The translations under genes were made by a program, and so were the position numbers. A model generated the notes under the pieces. The model worked only from the letters and a program-made list of their open reading frames with translations. It did not search any database and was not told the origin of the DNA. DNA of 64,000 bases, from assembly GCF_039908635.1 (NCBI RefSeq), contig NZ_CP150918.1, positions 3,343,001-3,407,000 on the forward strand. Reading direction: 5' to 3'. This DNA comes from Pseudomonas purpurea (lineage in GTDB: Bacteria; Pseudomonadota; Gammaproteobacteria; Pseudomonadales; Pseudomonadaceae). This document shows, piece after piece, positions 18,204-28,029 of this stretch; within the stretch, counting starts at the first letter, position 1; the number at the start of each line of letters is the position of its first letter.

Positions 18204-18845
18204 ATGACGACTCTTCTGCATATTGAATGCTCCCCACGCAAGCAACGTTCGGCCTCCCTTGAAGTCGCCCGCAGCTTCATTGCGCGTTATCAGGAAACTA
18301 CCCCAGACACCGAAATCATCACTCTCGACCTTTGGAACATGGCTTTGCCGGAATTCGATGATCTGGCAATGGAGGCCAAATACGCCGGACTCAATGGCAC
18401 GCCCTTGACCTCTGCACAACAAGACGCCTGGAACACCTTGAAAGAGCTGGCCGCTCATCTGCACCGCTCGGATGTGCTGGTGATGTCCGTACCGCTGTGG
18501 AATTTCAGTATCCCGTACAAACTCAAGCACTTCATCGACCTGGTGTCGCAGAAAGATATCCTGTTCAGCTTTGACGCGGAGCGCGGTCTGGAAGGCATGC
18601 TGCACAACAAAACCGCCGTGGTGATGTACGCCCGTGGCCTGGATTTTTCGGCGCAGTCGATCACGCCGGCAGAGCGCTTCGACTTCCAGAAGCCCTACGT
18701 GGAAGCCTGGCTGAAATTTATCGGCGTGACGGACGTGCATTCGGTGATTGTAGAAAAAACCATTCTGGGGGAAGACGTTGACCTCAACGCGCGTGAGGCG
18801 GCAACTCAGCAGGCCAGGAAATTGGCAGACAGTCTTGGTCGCTGA
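18204..18845 (+). CDS. FMN-dependent NADH-azoreductase/quinone reductase (AzoR-type)
   Basis: 213 residues with a flavodoxin-like fold. The FMN phosphate-binding N-terminus is LHIECSPRKQRSASLEVA. MSVPLWNFSIPYKLKHFIDLV is the conserved flavin-binding PxxNFxxPxxLKxxID motif, and the length is normal. The enzyme would reduce azo dyes and quinones with NADH. The divergent LysR gene probably regulates it in response to such electrophiles (inferred). Confidence 0.88.
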   Translation: MTTLLHIECSPRKQRSASLEVARSFIARYQETTPDTEIITLDLWNMALPEFDDLAMEAKYAGLNGTPLTSAQQDAWNTLKELAAHLHRSDVLVMSVPLWNFSIPYKLKHFIDLVSQKDILFSFDAERGLEGMLHNKTAVVMYARGLDFSAQSITPAERFDFQKPYVEAWLKFIGVTDVHSVIVEKTILGEDVDLNAREAATQQARKLADSLGR

Positions 18846-19019
18846 CACTCTTCTCATCAGACGACAGTGGCTTTTCATTTCATGACCGCTATCCGGTCGG
18901 AGCGCACGGTATAAACGCCTGGGATGGATGACTTATCCAGCGCCTCTCGATACCCTTGCGCCGCCCGGAGCATTGACGGTGTTTCGGGTCAAATCACACT
19001 CCCTCCAGACGAGCATGTC

Positions 19020-20528
19020 ATGAAGTCCCCTGCAGGTTTGCTGCTGTCGGGTATCGAGCTGGACCGTGCCAGCTCAATACCCTTGTACCGCCAACTCTAT
19101 TTGCAAATTCGCAAACAGATTCTCAGTGGCAAAATTCAAGGGGGCGTGCGCCTGCCGTCGACCCGGACCTTGAGCCACGAACTGGCACTTTCGCGGATCA
19201 CCATTCTCAATGCCTTCGACCAACTGATCGCCGAAGGCTTTCTGGCCTCGCGCACCGGGGCTGGGACCTATGTCGGCAATGAATGGGAAAGCCGTGGGTT
19301 CAAAGACGATGACTCGCAGCGCCAACCTCCACGTCTTTCTCACCTGAGCCAGTCGATGTTGTCGCTGCGCAGCAATCATTTCCAGGGGGTTTGCTATGCC
19401 GACTGGGCCCCCGGCAGCCCAACCTCGTTCCTGCCAAGCCACAGCACGTATGACGCATTCCCCCAACTGGTCTGGAAACGCCTGATGAACCGCCACTTGC
19501 ACAAGCCGACCAAGGCCATGCTCGGCTATGGTGAGTTGCAAGGGCTACAGGCCTTGCGTACGGCGATTGCCGAGTACGTCTTTGATGCCCGTGGTATTGA
19601 TTGCAGTGCCGAACAAGTCGTGATCGTTTCCGGCGCCCAGCAAGCCTTCAACCTGCTGGGCATGCTGTTGCTCAATCCGCAAGACAGCGTGTGGATGGAG
19701 GATCCCGGGCATATCGCGGCGCGCATTGCGCTCCAGGCCCAGGGCGCCAAGGTCGTGCCGTTGCGTATCGATGAACAGGGTATCGATATCCACCAAGGCT
19801 TGACCGAGTGCCCTGACGCCCGATTGGTGTTTACCACGCCGTCCCGCCAGCATCCGTTGGGCGTCACCATGAGTTACACGCGGCGCCAGGAACTCATCGA
19901 TTGGGCAGCACACAACCAGAGCTGGATCATCGAGGACGACTGTGACAGTGAGTTTCGCTACAGCGGCCGCCTCCTCCCTGCGTTGTATGCCATGGACCCG
20001 TTGGCGCGAGTGATCTACGTCGGGACGTTCAGCAAAGTCCTTTTCCCCTCGCTACGACTGGGTTACGTAATACTGCCGCAAGCCTTGGTCGAACCGTTCT
20101 GCACCCTGCGGGCGGTCATGGATCGCAGCCCGCCCACACTCCTGCAGGCCACGACGGCAGACTTCATGCGCGAAGGCCACTTTCTGGGGCACATCCGCCG
20201 GATGCGCACACTGTATCAAGCTCGCCAACAGGCGCTGGTCGAGCAGTTACAGCAACAGTTGGGCGGGTTCTTCACGATCACCCCGGTTGAAGCCGGCATG
20301 CACCTGATCGCATGGCTGCCACCGGAGCTCGATGACGATGCCATCGCCAAGGAGCTGGCCCGGCATAACATTCACACCTATGCCCTGAGTGACTACTGTC
20401 TTGAGCAAGTCCTGCCACCGGCGCTGTTGATCGGCTTTGCCGGCACACCTGAAAGCCAGGCCCAAGAGCGCGTCGAAGCACTGGCCCAAGCCTTGTGCAA
20501 AATGGGCTACCTGCAACAGGCCACTTGA
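19020..20528 (+). CDS. MocR-type regulator (GntR HTH fused to PLP aminotransferase domain)
   Basis: 502 residues from ATG 19020; an in-frame extension to 18924 adds sequence not typical of the family. The N-terminal wHTH (PLYRQLYLQIRKQILSGKIQGGVRLPSTRTLSHELALSR, about 20-85) is linked to a fold-type I aminotransferase domain. That domain has VSGAQQAFNLLG, DDCDSEFRYSG and the PLP lysine in YVGTFSKVLFPSLRLGY. Such MocR proteins are transcription factors using PLP as an effector cofactor. It is upstream of, and on the same strand as, the isomerase-like and MFS genes, which it may control. Confidence 0.9.
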   Translation: MKSPAGLLLSGIELDRASSIPLYRQLYLQIRKQILSGKIQGGVRLPSTRTLSHELALSRITILNAFDQLIAEGFLASRTGAGTYVGNEWESRGFKDDDSQRQPPRLSHLSQSMLSLRSNHFQGVCYADWAPGSPTSFLPSHSTYDAFPQLVWKRLMNRHLHKPTKAMLGYGELQGLQALRTAIAEYVFDARGIDCSAEQVVIVSGAQQAFNLLGMLLLNPQDSVWMEDPGHIAARIALQAQGAKVVPLRIDEQGIDIHQGLTECPDARLVFTTPSRQHPLGVTMSYTRRQELIDWAAHNQSWIIEDDCDSEFRYSGRLLPALYAMDPLARVIYVGTFSKVLFPSLRLGYVILPQALVEPFCTLRAVMDRSPPTLLQATTADFMREGHFLGHIRRMRTLYQARQQALVEQLQQQLGGFFTITPVEAGMHLIAWLPPELDDDAIAKELARHNIHTYALSDYCLEQVLPPALLIGFAGTPESQAQERVEALAQALCKMGYLQQAT

Positions 20529-20639
20529 GGCAAGGCAAGTGGTCCTATGATTTAACTGATAATGGATCTATCGAGAGTTCCTGACTGGCGCGATAAAGGT
20601 TGCGCCGACAGACCCGGCGTCTGAACCAGGAAAACTCGA

Positions 20640-21710
20640 ATGAATAATAAGATCCAAGAGCGATTCAATGCCGTGCTCAGCCATAAGGCTGTCGAGGCCG
20701 GACCACCTCCCGCCTTGACGGATGCACTGGCCCGCCAACTGCTCGATCGACTCGGGCAACTGCGTCTGTTTGCCCATGCCTACCCCTTACTGACCAATCT
20801 CACCCATGGCCGCGTCACGCCGGCCGACCTGCTGGACTTCGCCTATCGCCACGAGTTGCAGGGGCTGAGCCTGCACTTGCTCGACGGCGAGGCAAACAGC
20901 CTGAGTCAGATGACACACACGCAGTTGCAGGCGTTTGCTGGCAAGGCCAAAGCAATGGGGCTGGATGTGCATCTGGAAATCAGCAGCACGCGAAAAAAAG
21001 AGGTCGATCAGGTGATCGACATTGCCAGGGTCCTGGGGGTGCGCAACATCCGCGTTTACTCACGCTACGAGGGACCGCTGTCGCAGGTCATGGACGTGAT
21101 CGAATCTGACCTGCATTACCTCGCGCAGCAGGCAGACGAGCATGATCTGTTCTTCGACTTTGAGCAGCATGAGGAACTCAAGAGCGCCGAGATCGCGCAA
21201 CTATTGACCCGCCTTGACCACCCCCGGCTGCATGCGCTGTTCGACTTCGGCAACATGATCAATGCCTGCGAACAGCCCATGCAGGCGCTCCGTAACCTGG
21301 CGCCACACATACGCCAGACCCACCTCAAGGGTGTGCGAATCGTCCCCGAGCAAAACGGTTACGGCCATTACGGCGTACTGCAGGGCAGTGACGAAGATGA
21401 TCTGCCCAGCGCCCGCATGCTGTTCGAACTGCTGATGCTGGGAGAATCAACCCCGCAAGTGATCGCCTTCATCCTGGAGCAGGAAAACCACTACGTGGCC
21501 CCGGCGTTCCGCCAGACCCTCGAGACCGCCGACCCCTTCATTGCCTACCGTGAAATGAGTGAAACAGCGCTGCCTGAAGGCTACTCGCTGGAGCGAATGC
21601 TCGCCGACGAACACCGCTGGGCGAACAATCAGGTGGCCTATGTACGAAGCCTGCTGGCCGAGTTTCGAACCCTGGCCGAGTTGACCCTGGCCAACCGTAC
21701 CAACGCCTGA
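20640..21710 (+). CDS. sugar phosphate isomerase/epimerase-like TIM-barrel protein
   Basis: 356 residues. The middle and C-terminal parts fit the xylose isomerase-like TIM barrel (AP_endonuc_2). Evidence includes DVHLEISS, RNIRVYSRYEGPL, DLFFDFEQHEELKSAEI with the conserved Glu, HALFDFGNMINACEQP with metal-binding Asp, and HIRQTHLKGV with metal-binding His. The usual product is an isomerase or epimerase acting on a sugar or keto-acid. The N-terminal 70 residues are less typical. A MocR gene lies upstream and an MFS transporter follows after 51 bases, suggesting uptake and catabolism of one substrate that cannot be named here. Confidence 0.8.
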   Translation: MNNKIQERFNAVLSHKAVEAGPPPALTDALARQLLDRLGQLRLFAHAYPLLTNLTHGRVTPADLLDFAYRHELQGLSLHLLDGEANSLSQMTHTQLQAFAGKAKAMGLDVHLEISSTRKKEVDQVIDIARVLGVRNIRVYSRYEGPLSQVMDVIESDLHYLAQQADEHDLFFDFEQHEELKSAEIAQLLTRLDHPRLHALFDFGNMINACEQPMQALRNLAPHIRQTHLKGVRIVPEQNGYGHYGVLQGSDEDDLPSARMLFELLMLGESTPQVIAFILEQENHYVAPAFRQTLETADPFIAYREMSETALPEGYSLERMLADEHRWANNQVAYVRSLLAEFRTLAELTLANRTNA

Positions 21711-21761
21711 ACCTGACGTGATAACCGGCACTGCTTTCCCAACTATGGCTGGAGAACAATA

Positions 21762-23027
21762 ATGACAGCTCGTGACAAGGCCAAATGGCTCAGATTCCTG
21801 ATTCTCATCCTCGGTGGCGGCACCATCTACAAACTGGCGAACCTCAAGGACGCCTTCTATGTACCCATGCAAGAATTCATGGGGTTGACCCACACTGAAA
21901 TCGGCCTGCTGCTGAGCGCCAACGCCATTATCGCCACCGCGCTGTTTGTGGTAGGCGGTCTGCTCGCGGACCGTTTTGACACCCGTAAGCTGATCCCCAT
22001 CGGCCTGCTCGGCACGGGCAGCCTGGGGCTGTACCTGGCGACCTTCCCGCCCTTCAGCAATCTGCTGATCGTGTTCAGTCTGCTGGCTGTCTGTGCCGAT
22101 TGCATCTTTTGGCCCTCGCTGCTCAAGGCCATCCGCAATCTGGGTGACGACCAGGAACAGGGCCGGTTGTTCGGTCTTCTGGAAGGTGGACGGGGCGTCA
22201 TCGATACGCTTGTAGCCTTCTCTGCCCTGGGTGTGTTTGTCGCCATGGGCTCGGGTGCGGCCGGTCTGAAATCGGCGATCCTTTTTTACTCGGTAATCGA
22301 CATTCTGGCCGCAACCCTGACCTGGTTCCTGCTCAAGGGCGGCACGGCGCAGTCGACCGTCAAGCCGAAGAACGGTCTGTCGAACCTGCTCGAAGCCATC
22401 AAGGTCCCGGGTATCTGGCTGGTCAGCCTCAACGTGTTCATGGTCTACATCGTCTACTGCGGCCTGACTTACTTCATTCCCTACCTCAAGGACATGTACG
22501 GGCTGCCTGTGGCGCTGGTGGGCGCTTACGGCATCATCAATCAGTACTTCCTCAAGATCCTGGGCGGCCCTGCCGGTGGTTTCATTGCCGACAAGCAATT
22601 CAAGAGCACCAGCCGCTATCTGAAATGGGCATTCCTGGCGTTGCTGCCGCTCATGGGGATGATCATGCTCATCCCGAAAAGCCACGGTTTCATTTATGCG
22701 GGCATGGCGGCCACCCTCTCCTTCGCACTCATCGTATTCTCCATGCGCGGCGTGTTCTGGGCACCCATGGGTGAAGTCGGTATTCCCCAGCACATCACAG
22801 GCTCTGCGTTCGGTATTGGTTGCCTGATCGGCTATGCACCAGGCATGTTCGCTTACGTCATCTACGGCGCAATCCTCGACCACTTCCCCGGTCAGCAAGG
22901 CTACAACTACGTCTTCAGCTTGATGAGTGTGTTGGCCATTCTCGGGTTCATGGTGTCCAGCCTGCTGTATCGAGCGGTCCAGAACAGGTCCTCGGCAACT
23001 GACGGGGTTGGTGCCGCGCAAGCCTGA
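21762..23027 (+). CDS. MFS transporter
   Basis: 421 residues with about 12 helices and the MFS loop signature GGLLADRFDTRKLIPIGL after helix 2. It resembles the sugar-phosphate/organic-anion branch of the superfamily. Spacing of 51 bases to the isomerase-like gene and shared orientation support an operon. It presumably imports the substrate of that enzyme (inferred). Length and helices are complete. Confidence 0.85.
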   Translation: MTARDKAKWLRFLILILGGGTIYKLANLKDAFYVPMQEFMGLTHTEIGLLLSANAIIATALFVVGGLLADRFDTRKLIPIGLLGTGSLGLYLATFPPFSNLLIVFSLLAVCADCIFWPSLLKAIRNLGDDQEQGRLFGLLEGGRGVIDTLVAFSALGVFVAMGSGAAGLKSAILFYSVIDILAATLTWFLLKGGTAQSTVKPKNGLSNLLEAIKVPGIWLVSLNVFMVYIVYCGLTYFIPYLKDMYGLPVALVGAYGIINQYFLKILGGPAGGFIADKQFKSTSRYLKWAFLALLPLMGMIMLIPKSHGFIYAGMAATLSFALIVFSMRGVFWAPMGEVGIPQHITGSAFGIGCLIGYAPGMFAYVIYGAILDHFPGQQGYNYVFSLMSVLAILGFMVSSLLYRAVQNRSSATDGVGAAQA

Positions 23028-23180
23028 CCATCGCCCTGCCATCCAGGAAGAGATCTGCACCTCCTGACACTCGAAAAACTGTTGATCCACTGTATTCAAA
23101 TACTCAAAGACGGATCCAGTCACGATGAATAAAAATTAACGCAACTTATTGTTAATTAAAGGTTTTTTTGAAATGCTCAC

Positions 23181-23207
23181 TCACTTTTTTCTACAGTCTG
23201 CCGATGG
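23181..23207 (+). promoter_or_regulatory. candidate FliA (sigma-28) promoter of the aerotaxis gene
   Basis: TCACTTTT (23181-23188), an 11-base spacer, and GCCGATGG (23200-23207) match the FliA pattern TAAAGTTT-N11-GCCGATAA at 11 of 16 positions with the exact spacing. It lies 31 bases upstream of a chemoreceptor gene, a typical FliA target. Confidence 0.5.
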
Positions 23208-23237
23208 CTTTTTTACTGGACACAGGGAGCTGTAGGA

Positions 23238-24803
23238 ATGAGAAACAATCAACCCATTACACAGCGCGAGATAGCACTGGCACCTCAGCAAAAACTCATA
23301 TCGACAACCGATGCCCGAGGCGTCATCACTTACTGCAATGACGCCTTCGTAGAGATCAGTGGTTTCGACAGAACCGATCTGATTGGCGCACCGCAAAACA
23401 TCGTCCGCCATCCCGATGTCCCACCCGCCGTATTTGCCCATATGTGGGGTGCCCTCAAGCAGGGCACTCCCTGGATGGGGATCGTCAAAAACCGCTCCAG
23501 GAATGGCGATCACTACTGGGTCAACGCTTACGTAACGCCGATTTTCGAAGGCAGCCAAGTCGTTGGCTATGAATCGGTCAGGGTCAAACCCACTGCCAAA
23601 CAGATCCATCGCGCCGAAGCCCTTTACAAGCGCCTGAATCAGGGCAAACCGGCCATCCCTGGTCGTGACAAATGGCAACCAGCCCTGCTCGATTGCATAC
23701 CGTTCTTGATCATGGGTTTGGCGGGCACCTTGAGCAGTCTGCTGCTCAGCCCTCTCACCGCCGCAGTCATCACAGCGGGAGTTTCAGTGCCATTTGGATT
23801 GATCGCGGGGCGCTGGCAAAAACAAGGAACACGGCGCCTGTTGCAGATGGCTGAACCATCCACTTCAGATCAACTGATAGCGAAAATGTACAGCAATGAG
23901 CGCGGGGCTCAGGCACGCCTGGAAACAGCCTTCGTGAGCCAAGCCGCGCGCCTGAAGACTTGCCTTACACGCCTGCAAGACACCGCTGAGCAACTCAGTG
24001 GGCTAGCAGGGAGATCCGACGTACTGGCGTCCAAAAGTTCGCAGGGGCTTGATCGTCAGCGAGTAGAAACTGAACAAGTCTGTGCAGCCGTCAATCAGAT
24101 GGCGGCGACCACACAAGAAGTCGCCAGCCATGTCCAGCGTACCGCTGACGCTACCCTGGAGGCTAACGTACTGACCGGGCACGGACGCGACGTGGCACGT
24201 GATACCCGCAAAGCGATTGAGCGGCTCTGCGCTGTGTTGGGTGAAACTGGGCAGAGCGTTACACAGTTGGCCAAGGACAGTCATGAAATCGGAACGGTGG
24301 TCGACGTCATCAAAGGGATTGCCGATCAAACCAACCTACTGGCACTGAATGCCGCGATTGAGGCGGCGCGCGCCGGCGATATGGGTCGAGGCTTTGCTGT
24401 GGTGGCTGACGAGGTACGCCAGTTGGCACAACGCACTTCTGAATCCACTGAACAGATCCATGACCTGATCACCCGGCTTCAGAGCTCAACTAATAATGCT
24501 GTGCAGACAATGGAAAGTGGTCATCGCCAAGCAGAAGAAGGTGTGGCGTGGGTACTCGAGGCAGACAAAGCATTGGTTGGAATCAGCGAGGCCGTAGCCA
24601 ACATCACTGACATGACAACCCAGATCGCCGCAGCCACAGAAGAGCAAACCGCCGTTGCAGAGGAAATCAGCCATAACATTACTACCATCGCCCACCTGGC
24701 CGATCAGACGTCAGAGCAAGCCCATCACTCGGCAGAACTGAGCAAGGAGTTGACCAGGACCGCTGCCACTCAGTATTCGTTGGTCGAGCGCTTCAATCGA
24801 TAG
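23238..24803 (+). CDS. aer: Aer-like methyl-accepting chemotaxis protein with PAS domain
   Basis: 521 residues. An N-terminal PAS domain (about 18-125) has the Aer-type motifs [16 protein letters not shown] and [16 protein letters not shown] for FAD binding. Two closely spaced hydrophobic helices follow (about 157-200), then a short HAMP-like linker and an MCP signalling domain. The hairpin tip is [41 protein letters not shown]. This layout matches E. coli Aer and the pseudomonad aerotaxis receptors. It probably senses redox or oxygen state and signals to CheA. A FliA-type promoter precedes it. Confidence 0.88.
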   Translation: MRNNQPITQREIALAPQQKLISTTDARGVITYCNDAFVEISGFDRTDLIGAPQNIVRHPDVPPAVFAHMWGALKQGTPWMGIVKNRSRNGDHYWVNAYVTPIFEGSQVVGYESVRVKPTAKQIHRAEALYKRLNQGKPAIPGRDKWQPALLDCIPFLIMGLAGTLSSLLLSPLTAAVITAGVSVPFGLIAGRWQKQGTRRLLQMAEPSTSDQLIAKMYSNERGAQARLETAFVSQAARLKTCLTRLQDTAEQLSGLAGRSDVLASKSSQGLDRQRVETEQVCAAVNQMAATTQEVASHVQRTADATLEANVLTGHGRDVARDTRKAIERLCAVLGETGQSVTQLAKDSHEIGTVVDVIKGIADQTNLLALNAAIEAARAGDMGRGFAVVADEVRQLAQRTSESTEQIHDLITRLQSSTNNAVQTMESGHRQAEEGVAWVLEADKALVGISEAVANITDMTTQIAAATEEQTAVAEEISHNITTIAHLADQTSEQAHHSAELSKELTRTAATQYSLVERFNR

Positions 24804-25225
24804 TCCCAACGTGCTGAACTACCGGCGTAGTCATTGCCGGGGCGGTCGGCCAAAAAGGCAGACCGCGCACTGCTTGAAACCTTACGACTGCTGCTATGAG
24901 ATGCCCCTACCGCTTTAAGCCTGATACGTCAGGACGTCTTTGGGGCAGATCTGGCCGTGGCGAACGGTTGAATCCACAGCCAGAAGCAGGCATTCATAAC
25001 CTTACCCAGGCGGGCCTCTGGCCATAACATCATCAGCCCTGTAAGCGGTGTCTACCATCATCAGATCAAATCGAATTAAACTTGATCTGATGTCAGCAGG
25101 CGACCAGCGCTCTATGGAATGCCTGCATTTCCCACGGTTGAGCGCCGCACTTGTTTCTGGACCTTGGCACTCTCCTACTGAAACGTCACGACCAGCCCCA
25201 GCAACCTCCTAAGGAAAGAAACTTC
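24804..25225. other. intergenic region, no gene seen
   Basis: About 420 bases between the aerotaxis gene and a small exported protein. No coding frame of convincing composition is visible. An 11-bp inverted repeat lies at 25059-25092, and a ribosome site (AAGGAAAG) precedes ATG 25226. Confidence 0.6.
25059..25092. promoter_or_regulatory. perfect 11-bp inverted repeat
   Basis: CATCAGATCAA (25059-25069) and TTGATCTGATG (25082-25092) flank a 12-base AT-rich spacer. There is no U-tract of terminator quality. Symmetric arms with an AT-rich centre could be an operator or a structural element. No regulator is assigned. Confidence 0.4.
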
Positions 25226-26032
25226 ATGAACAAGTTAGTTGTGACTACATTACTGATGTCAATCTTCGCTTCAGCTTCTGCTTGTGCGAATGACAAGTAT
25301 GATCTGAAATGTATGCTGGACAGTGGAGATGTGATGACACTTAGTCACGGCAGCGGTACTGTTTATATCGAATTTCTGGGAGCCAATGACGACCCAGATG
25401 AAGGCGGAAGCGTGATTAAACTGGACATTCTTTCTGGTGGAGCGCAGCAAACTCTGAACAAAAGCGCCGTAGGCACTCAGTCTTTTACCCTCAGAGGAAC
25501 TGATGATGATATTGAAGGCGCTGTCGCGATTGGTTACGACAGACACGAAGGAAAGCAGACTGCTTATTTCAGTCTAATGAATCAAATGGGTAAGGAAGTA
25601 CAAAGCCACACTTGTAAGCCTGAGACCATTCGGGCACAGAATGCATTATTGACGGAGGGCATTGCCGAAATTGAAGCTCAACATCAGAAAACCCAGCCAA
25701 ACAAGTCTGGTGCAACATCTAAAATAGAACCATCTACTGCACCGTCAGCATCCCCCATCAAAGTAGGCGTTGACGAGCGGCTTTTTCAATACGGCTCCGT
25801 TAAAACACCTTATCGCACAGTCAACATTACCAGCATTGCCGAAGGCTTGATTATCAACAGCGTTATTGTCAACCGCAACCAATGTTCATCAAGCGTTGGC
25901 AACCCGAATAAAGCGTTTGAGTTGCCGTTCGGCCGAACAGTTACTTATGATTACAACATTCAAAGTCGACGTTGTGATGTAGTTGAAATTGTTGTTAAAA
26001 CAAATAAAGGTGATTGGACTCTTGCGCCTTGA
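25226..26032 (+). CDS. exported hypothetical protein (268 aa)
   Basis: A signal peptide (MNKLVVTTLLMSIFASASACA) is followed by a beta-rich N-terminal domain (about 24-135), a low-complexity Ser/Thr/Pro linker (about 165-190), and a second beta-rich domain. ATG 25226 is chosen for its signal peptide and upstream AAGGAAAG; the frame opens earlier at 25151. Cys residues at several positions suggest disulfides. The family is not recognised. GC is lower than in the flanking chromosome. Confidence 0.65.
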   Translation: MNKLVVTTLLMSIFASASACANDKYDLKCMLDSGDVMTLSHGSGTVYIEFLGANDDPDEGGSVIKLDILSGGAQQTLNKSAVGTQSFTLRGTDDDIEGAVAIGYDRHEGKQTAYFSLMNQMGKEVQSHTCKPETIRAQNALLTEGIAEIEAQHQKTQPNKSGATSKIEPSTAPSASPIKVGVDERLFQYGSVKTPYRTVNITSIAEGLIINSVIVNRNQCSSSVGNPNKAFELPFGRTVTYDYNIQSRRCDVVEIVVKTNKGDWTLAP

Positions 26033-26164
26033 TGATCTGCCGTCTTGAAGCGCCCTTGGTTTCGTAGATCATCGACAGGCCTGCATCGTCCGGTAGCTGG
26101 CCTCCGCCTAGGTCAGCTTTGGGTCGAATAGCGACGGTCTAGCATCGACCGTCACTATGGATGG

Positions 26165-26785
26165 TCAGACTTCCGTCTGTTCCGCCATTTCCAGGGCATC
26201 GTCGACCTCGATTCCCAGGTATCTGATTGTGCTTTCAAGCTTCGTATGACCAAGCAGGAGTTGGACAGCTCTCAGGTTCTTCGTCCTGCGATAGATCAGC
26301 GATGCCTTGGTTCTCCGTAGCGTGTGAGTACCGTACATGGTTGGGTCAAGGCCAACGGCTGTCACCCACGCTTTGACTATTCGAGCGTATTGTCTGGTGG
26401 AGATGTGGTCTGAGTCGTGCAACCGGGTCGGAAACAAGAAGTCCTCGCTGCGGAGACGGGCCTGTTGCATCCAAGCCTCCAGAACCGTTCGAGCTTGCTC
26501 AGTGATTTCAAATTGCACTGGGTGCTGGGCTTTCTGCTGCATCACGATGGCCCGTGACGATACATGCTCCCCATGGGCTACATCTCGTACTCGCAGCTTG
26601 GTTAAGTCACAGGCACGCAGCTTGCTGTCAATGGCCAAGTTGAAGAGCTCCAAATCACGTGTCTTCTCAGCAAGCTGAAGTCTTACTCGGATGGCCCAGA
26701 TATCTCTGACTCGGAGCGGGGCTTTCTGTCCGACAAGCTTTCCCTTATTCCAAGGCTGATGACTGTATGTAGCATTAGTGTTCAT
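26165..26785 (-). CDS. tyrosine-type recombinase/integrase (short)
   Basis: 206 residues, catalytic domain only. The first Arg is in SKLRACDLTKLR, the HxxR box is HTLRRTKASL, the second His is in LLGHTKLEST, and the Tyr nucleophile is in RYLGIEVDDAL. All the catalytic tetrad or pentad positions are visible. The N-terminal SAM-like arm-binding domain is missing. A near-identical paralogue lies at 29772-30392. The start follows a strong GGAGGA ribosome site that is folded into a hairpin. Confidence 0.9.
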   Translation of the reverse strand: MNTNATYSHQPWNKGKLVGQKAPLRVRDIWAIRVRLQLAEKTRDLELFNLAIDSKLRACDLTKLRVRDVAHGEHVSSRAIVMQQKAQHPVQFEITEQARTVLEAWMQQARLRSEDFLFPTRLHDSDHISTRQYARIVKAWVTAVGLDPTMYGTHTLRRTKASLIYRRTKNLRAVQLLLGHTKLESTIRYLGIEVDDALEMAEQTEV

Positions 26786-26790
26786 GGCTA

Positions 26791-26812
26791 GTCCTCCACG
26801 TTGAGGGAGGAC
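26791..26812 (-). promoter_or_regulatory. hairpin over the ribosome site of integrase copy 1
   Basis: GTCCTCC and GGAGGAC form a 7-bp stem directly before the ATG (26783-26785). On the mRNA the GGAGGA ribosome site is the 3' arm of the stem. Copy 2 keeps a stem at the same place with different bases, so the structure seems selected. Confidence 0.5.
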
Positions 26813-27006
26813 AAGGGTGGATCAGTCACAATGGGTCGTGGTCGCTATCCGACCCTTTGCCATCGGTCATGCTTCCCGGAAGCTGTCGTTCAACGCCGAG
26901 CTAACAGGCCGCAACCTATGCCGCGCAGCGGCAGTCTTCGGTTGCGGTCCGGGTTGAGGGAAGGGTTAGACCTCAGTTGGCCGCGCATGATGATTTGGAC
27001 TTTGGC

Positions 27007-27552
27007 TTACGCCTCCGTCGCCGACGGCCAGCCGATCCGTGCCGCACTACGAAGATTGGACTGAACGACTAAGCGATGAAACGGGGCAATGAGAAAAATA
27101 TAGAGACGACCTAAGCGATTGTGGCAATGAACAACGGTCGACAGAATCAAGTGACGTTTAGCTCCCGGCGACGACTGACCGGAACACAGAACAGAGAGCC
27201 TGAAGTCCAGGTGCTTGTCGTCTTCTCCAAGAACAACTTCAGTTGGACTTGTGCTGTAGATCTTAAAGATGCCGAGTCGGCCCGCTCCGCTCTCCGCATC
27301 CAGTGATGCGAGATGCTTAGCTGTCTTGAGGCCAAAACCGGCTACGAGCGCGTCTCGAACCGTCAAGAGGCTGCTCACCCAAGGCGCTTGGTGAGCGAAG
27401 ATGAACCTCGCCAACAATTCGGGATTGGTTGACGCTCCGGTTGGAAGCTCGATCGAGTAAGCGTCGGCGAGATTCATCGATGCGTAGGCTTTAGCAATCG
27501 CCGACTCCGGAGGAAGCGACACAGATGTTGCGTGATGGTGTTCGGTTGACAT
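27007..27552 (-). CDS. DUF2867 domain-containing protein
   Basis: 181 residues. The pattern DAYSIELP, LLARFIFAHQAPWVSSLLTVRDALVAGFGLKT, then FRLSVLC is the start and core of DUF2867, a family of uncertain function related to polyketide cyclase/START-like folds. The start is ATG 27552, nine bases after the stop of a small upstream gene. The chromosomal island context suggests an accessory gene. Confidence 0.75.
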   Translation of the reverse strand: MSTEHHHATSVSLPPESAIAKAYASMNLADAYSIELPTGASTNPELLARFIFAHQAPWVSSLLTVRDALVAGFGLKTAKHLASLDAESGAGRLGIFKIYSTSPTEVVLGEDDKHLDFRLSVLCSGQSSPGAKRHLILSTVVHCHNRLGRLYIFLIAPFHRLVVQSNLRSAARIGWPSATEA

Positions 27553-27561
27553 GTATACAGC

Positions 27562-27759
27562 CTATGGTTCGTTTCTGAGGTCTAGAATTTCAACCACATG
27601 ATCTGGCATCTCCTGCGGGAGCATTTGCCTAGCACTGTAATTGGCATTTTCTTGGCTATCCGCCCGAATCGGCCTTGTGCCTTCGGACCAGGACTCGCTA
27701 TCGAGCGACGACTTGAGGCGATATCTGTACTTCACGAAAAAGAACCTCAGTGCTGTCAT
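27562..27759 (-). CDS. small hypothetical protein (65 aa)
   Basis: ATG 27759 has AGGG seven bases upstream. The stop is nine bases before the DUF2867 gene, so they look like one transcription unit. The product is basic at its N-terminus (LRFFFVKYRYRLKSS) with an acidic, helical C-terminal part (ARQMLPQEMPDHVVEILDL). The family is not recognised. Confidence 0.45.
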   Translation of the reverse strand: MTALRFFFVKYRYRLKSSLDSESWSEGTRPIRADSQENANYSARQMLPQEMPDHVVEILDLRNEP

Positions 27760-27923
27760 TTTTTGGCCCTAGATGAGGGTTCGAGTACGAATCACAGGAA
27801 GCGTAGCACTGAATAGCCCCTGGCTTAGTAGACGCAACCGAACGCCCCACTGATCTCCGACGCTTGTTGGTACTCACCGGCTGCTTTTGGCCGAGACCAG
27901 CCAATTACGACAGGCAGCAATCA

Positions 27924-27959
27924 GCCGTTTTCCGCCGATCGCCACAGGCAGAAAACGGC
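27924..27959. repeat. stem-loop repeat (GCCGTTTTC / GAAAACGGC)
   Basis: Perfect 9-bp arms with an 18-base spacer containing CAGGCA, inside the 270-base intergenic stretch 27760-28029. It resembles the intergenic palindromes scattered in pseudomonad genomes. Confidence 0.5.
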
Positions 27960-28029
27960 CAAAAGTTACCAGTCGAGTGAGCGGAAAAGTTGACTCAAAG
28001 AGGACGTAAAAACTGGCCTTCAGGCAGGG

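Larger units (their letters stand above)
26121..26855 (-). mobile_element. integrase module copy 1, bounded by inverted repeats
   Basis: A 735-bp unit almost identical to the one at 29728-30463. One end is GGGTCGAATAGCGACG and the other is GGTCGCTATCCGACCC, which is its inverse with one mismatch over the shared core. Between them lies a single tyrosine recombinase gene. Similarity between the two copies fades at these repeats. A second small palindrome (GACGGTC, 7-base spacer, GACCGTC) sits at 26132-26152. It may be a minimal transposable unit; this is inferred. Confidence 0.55.
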
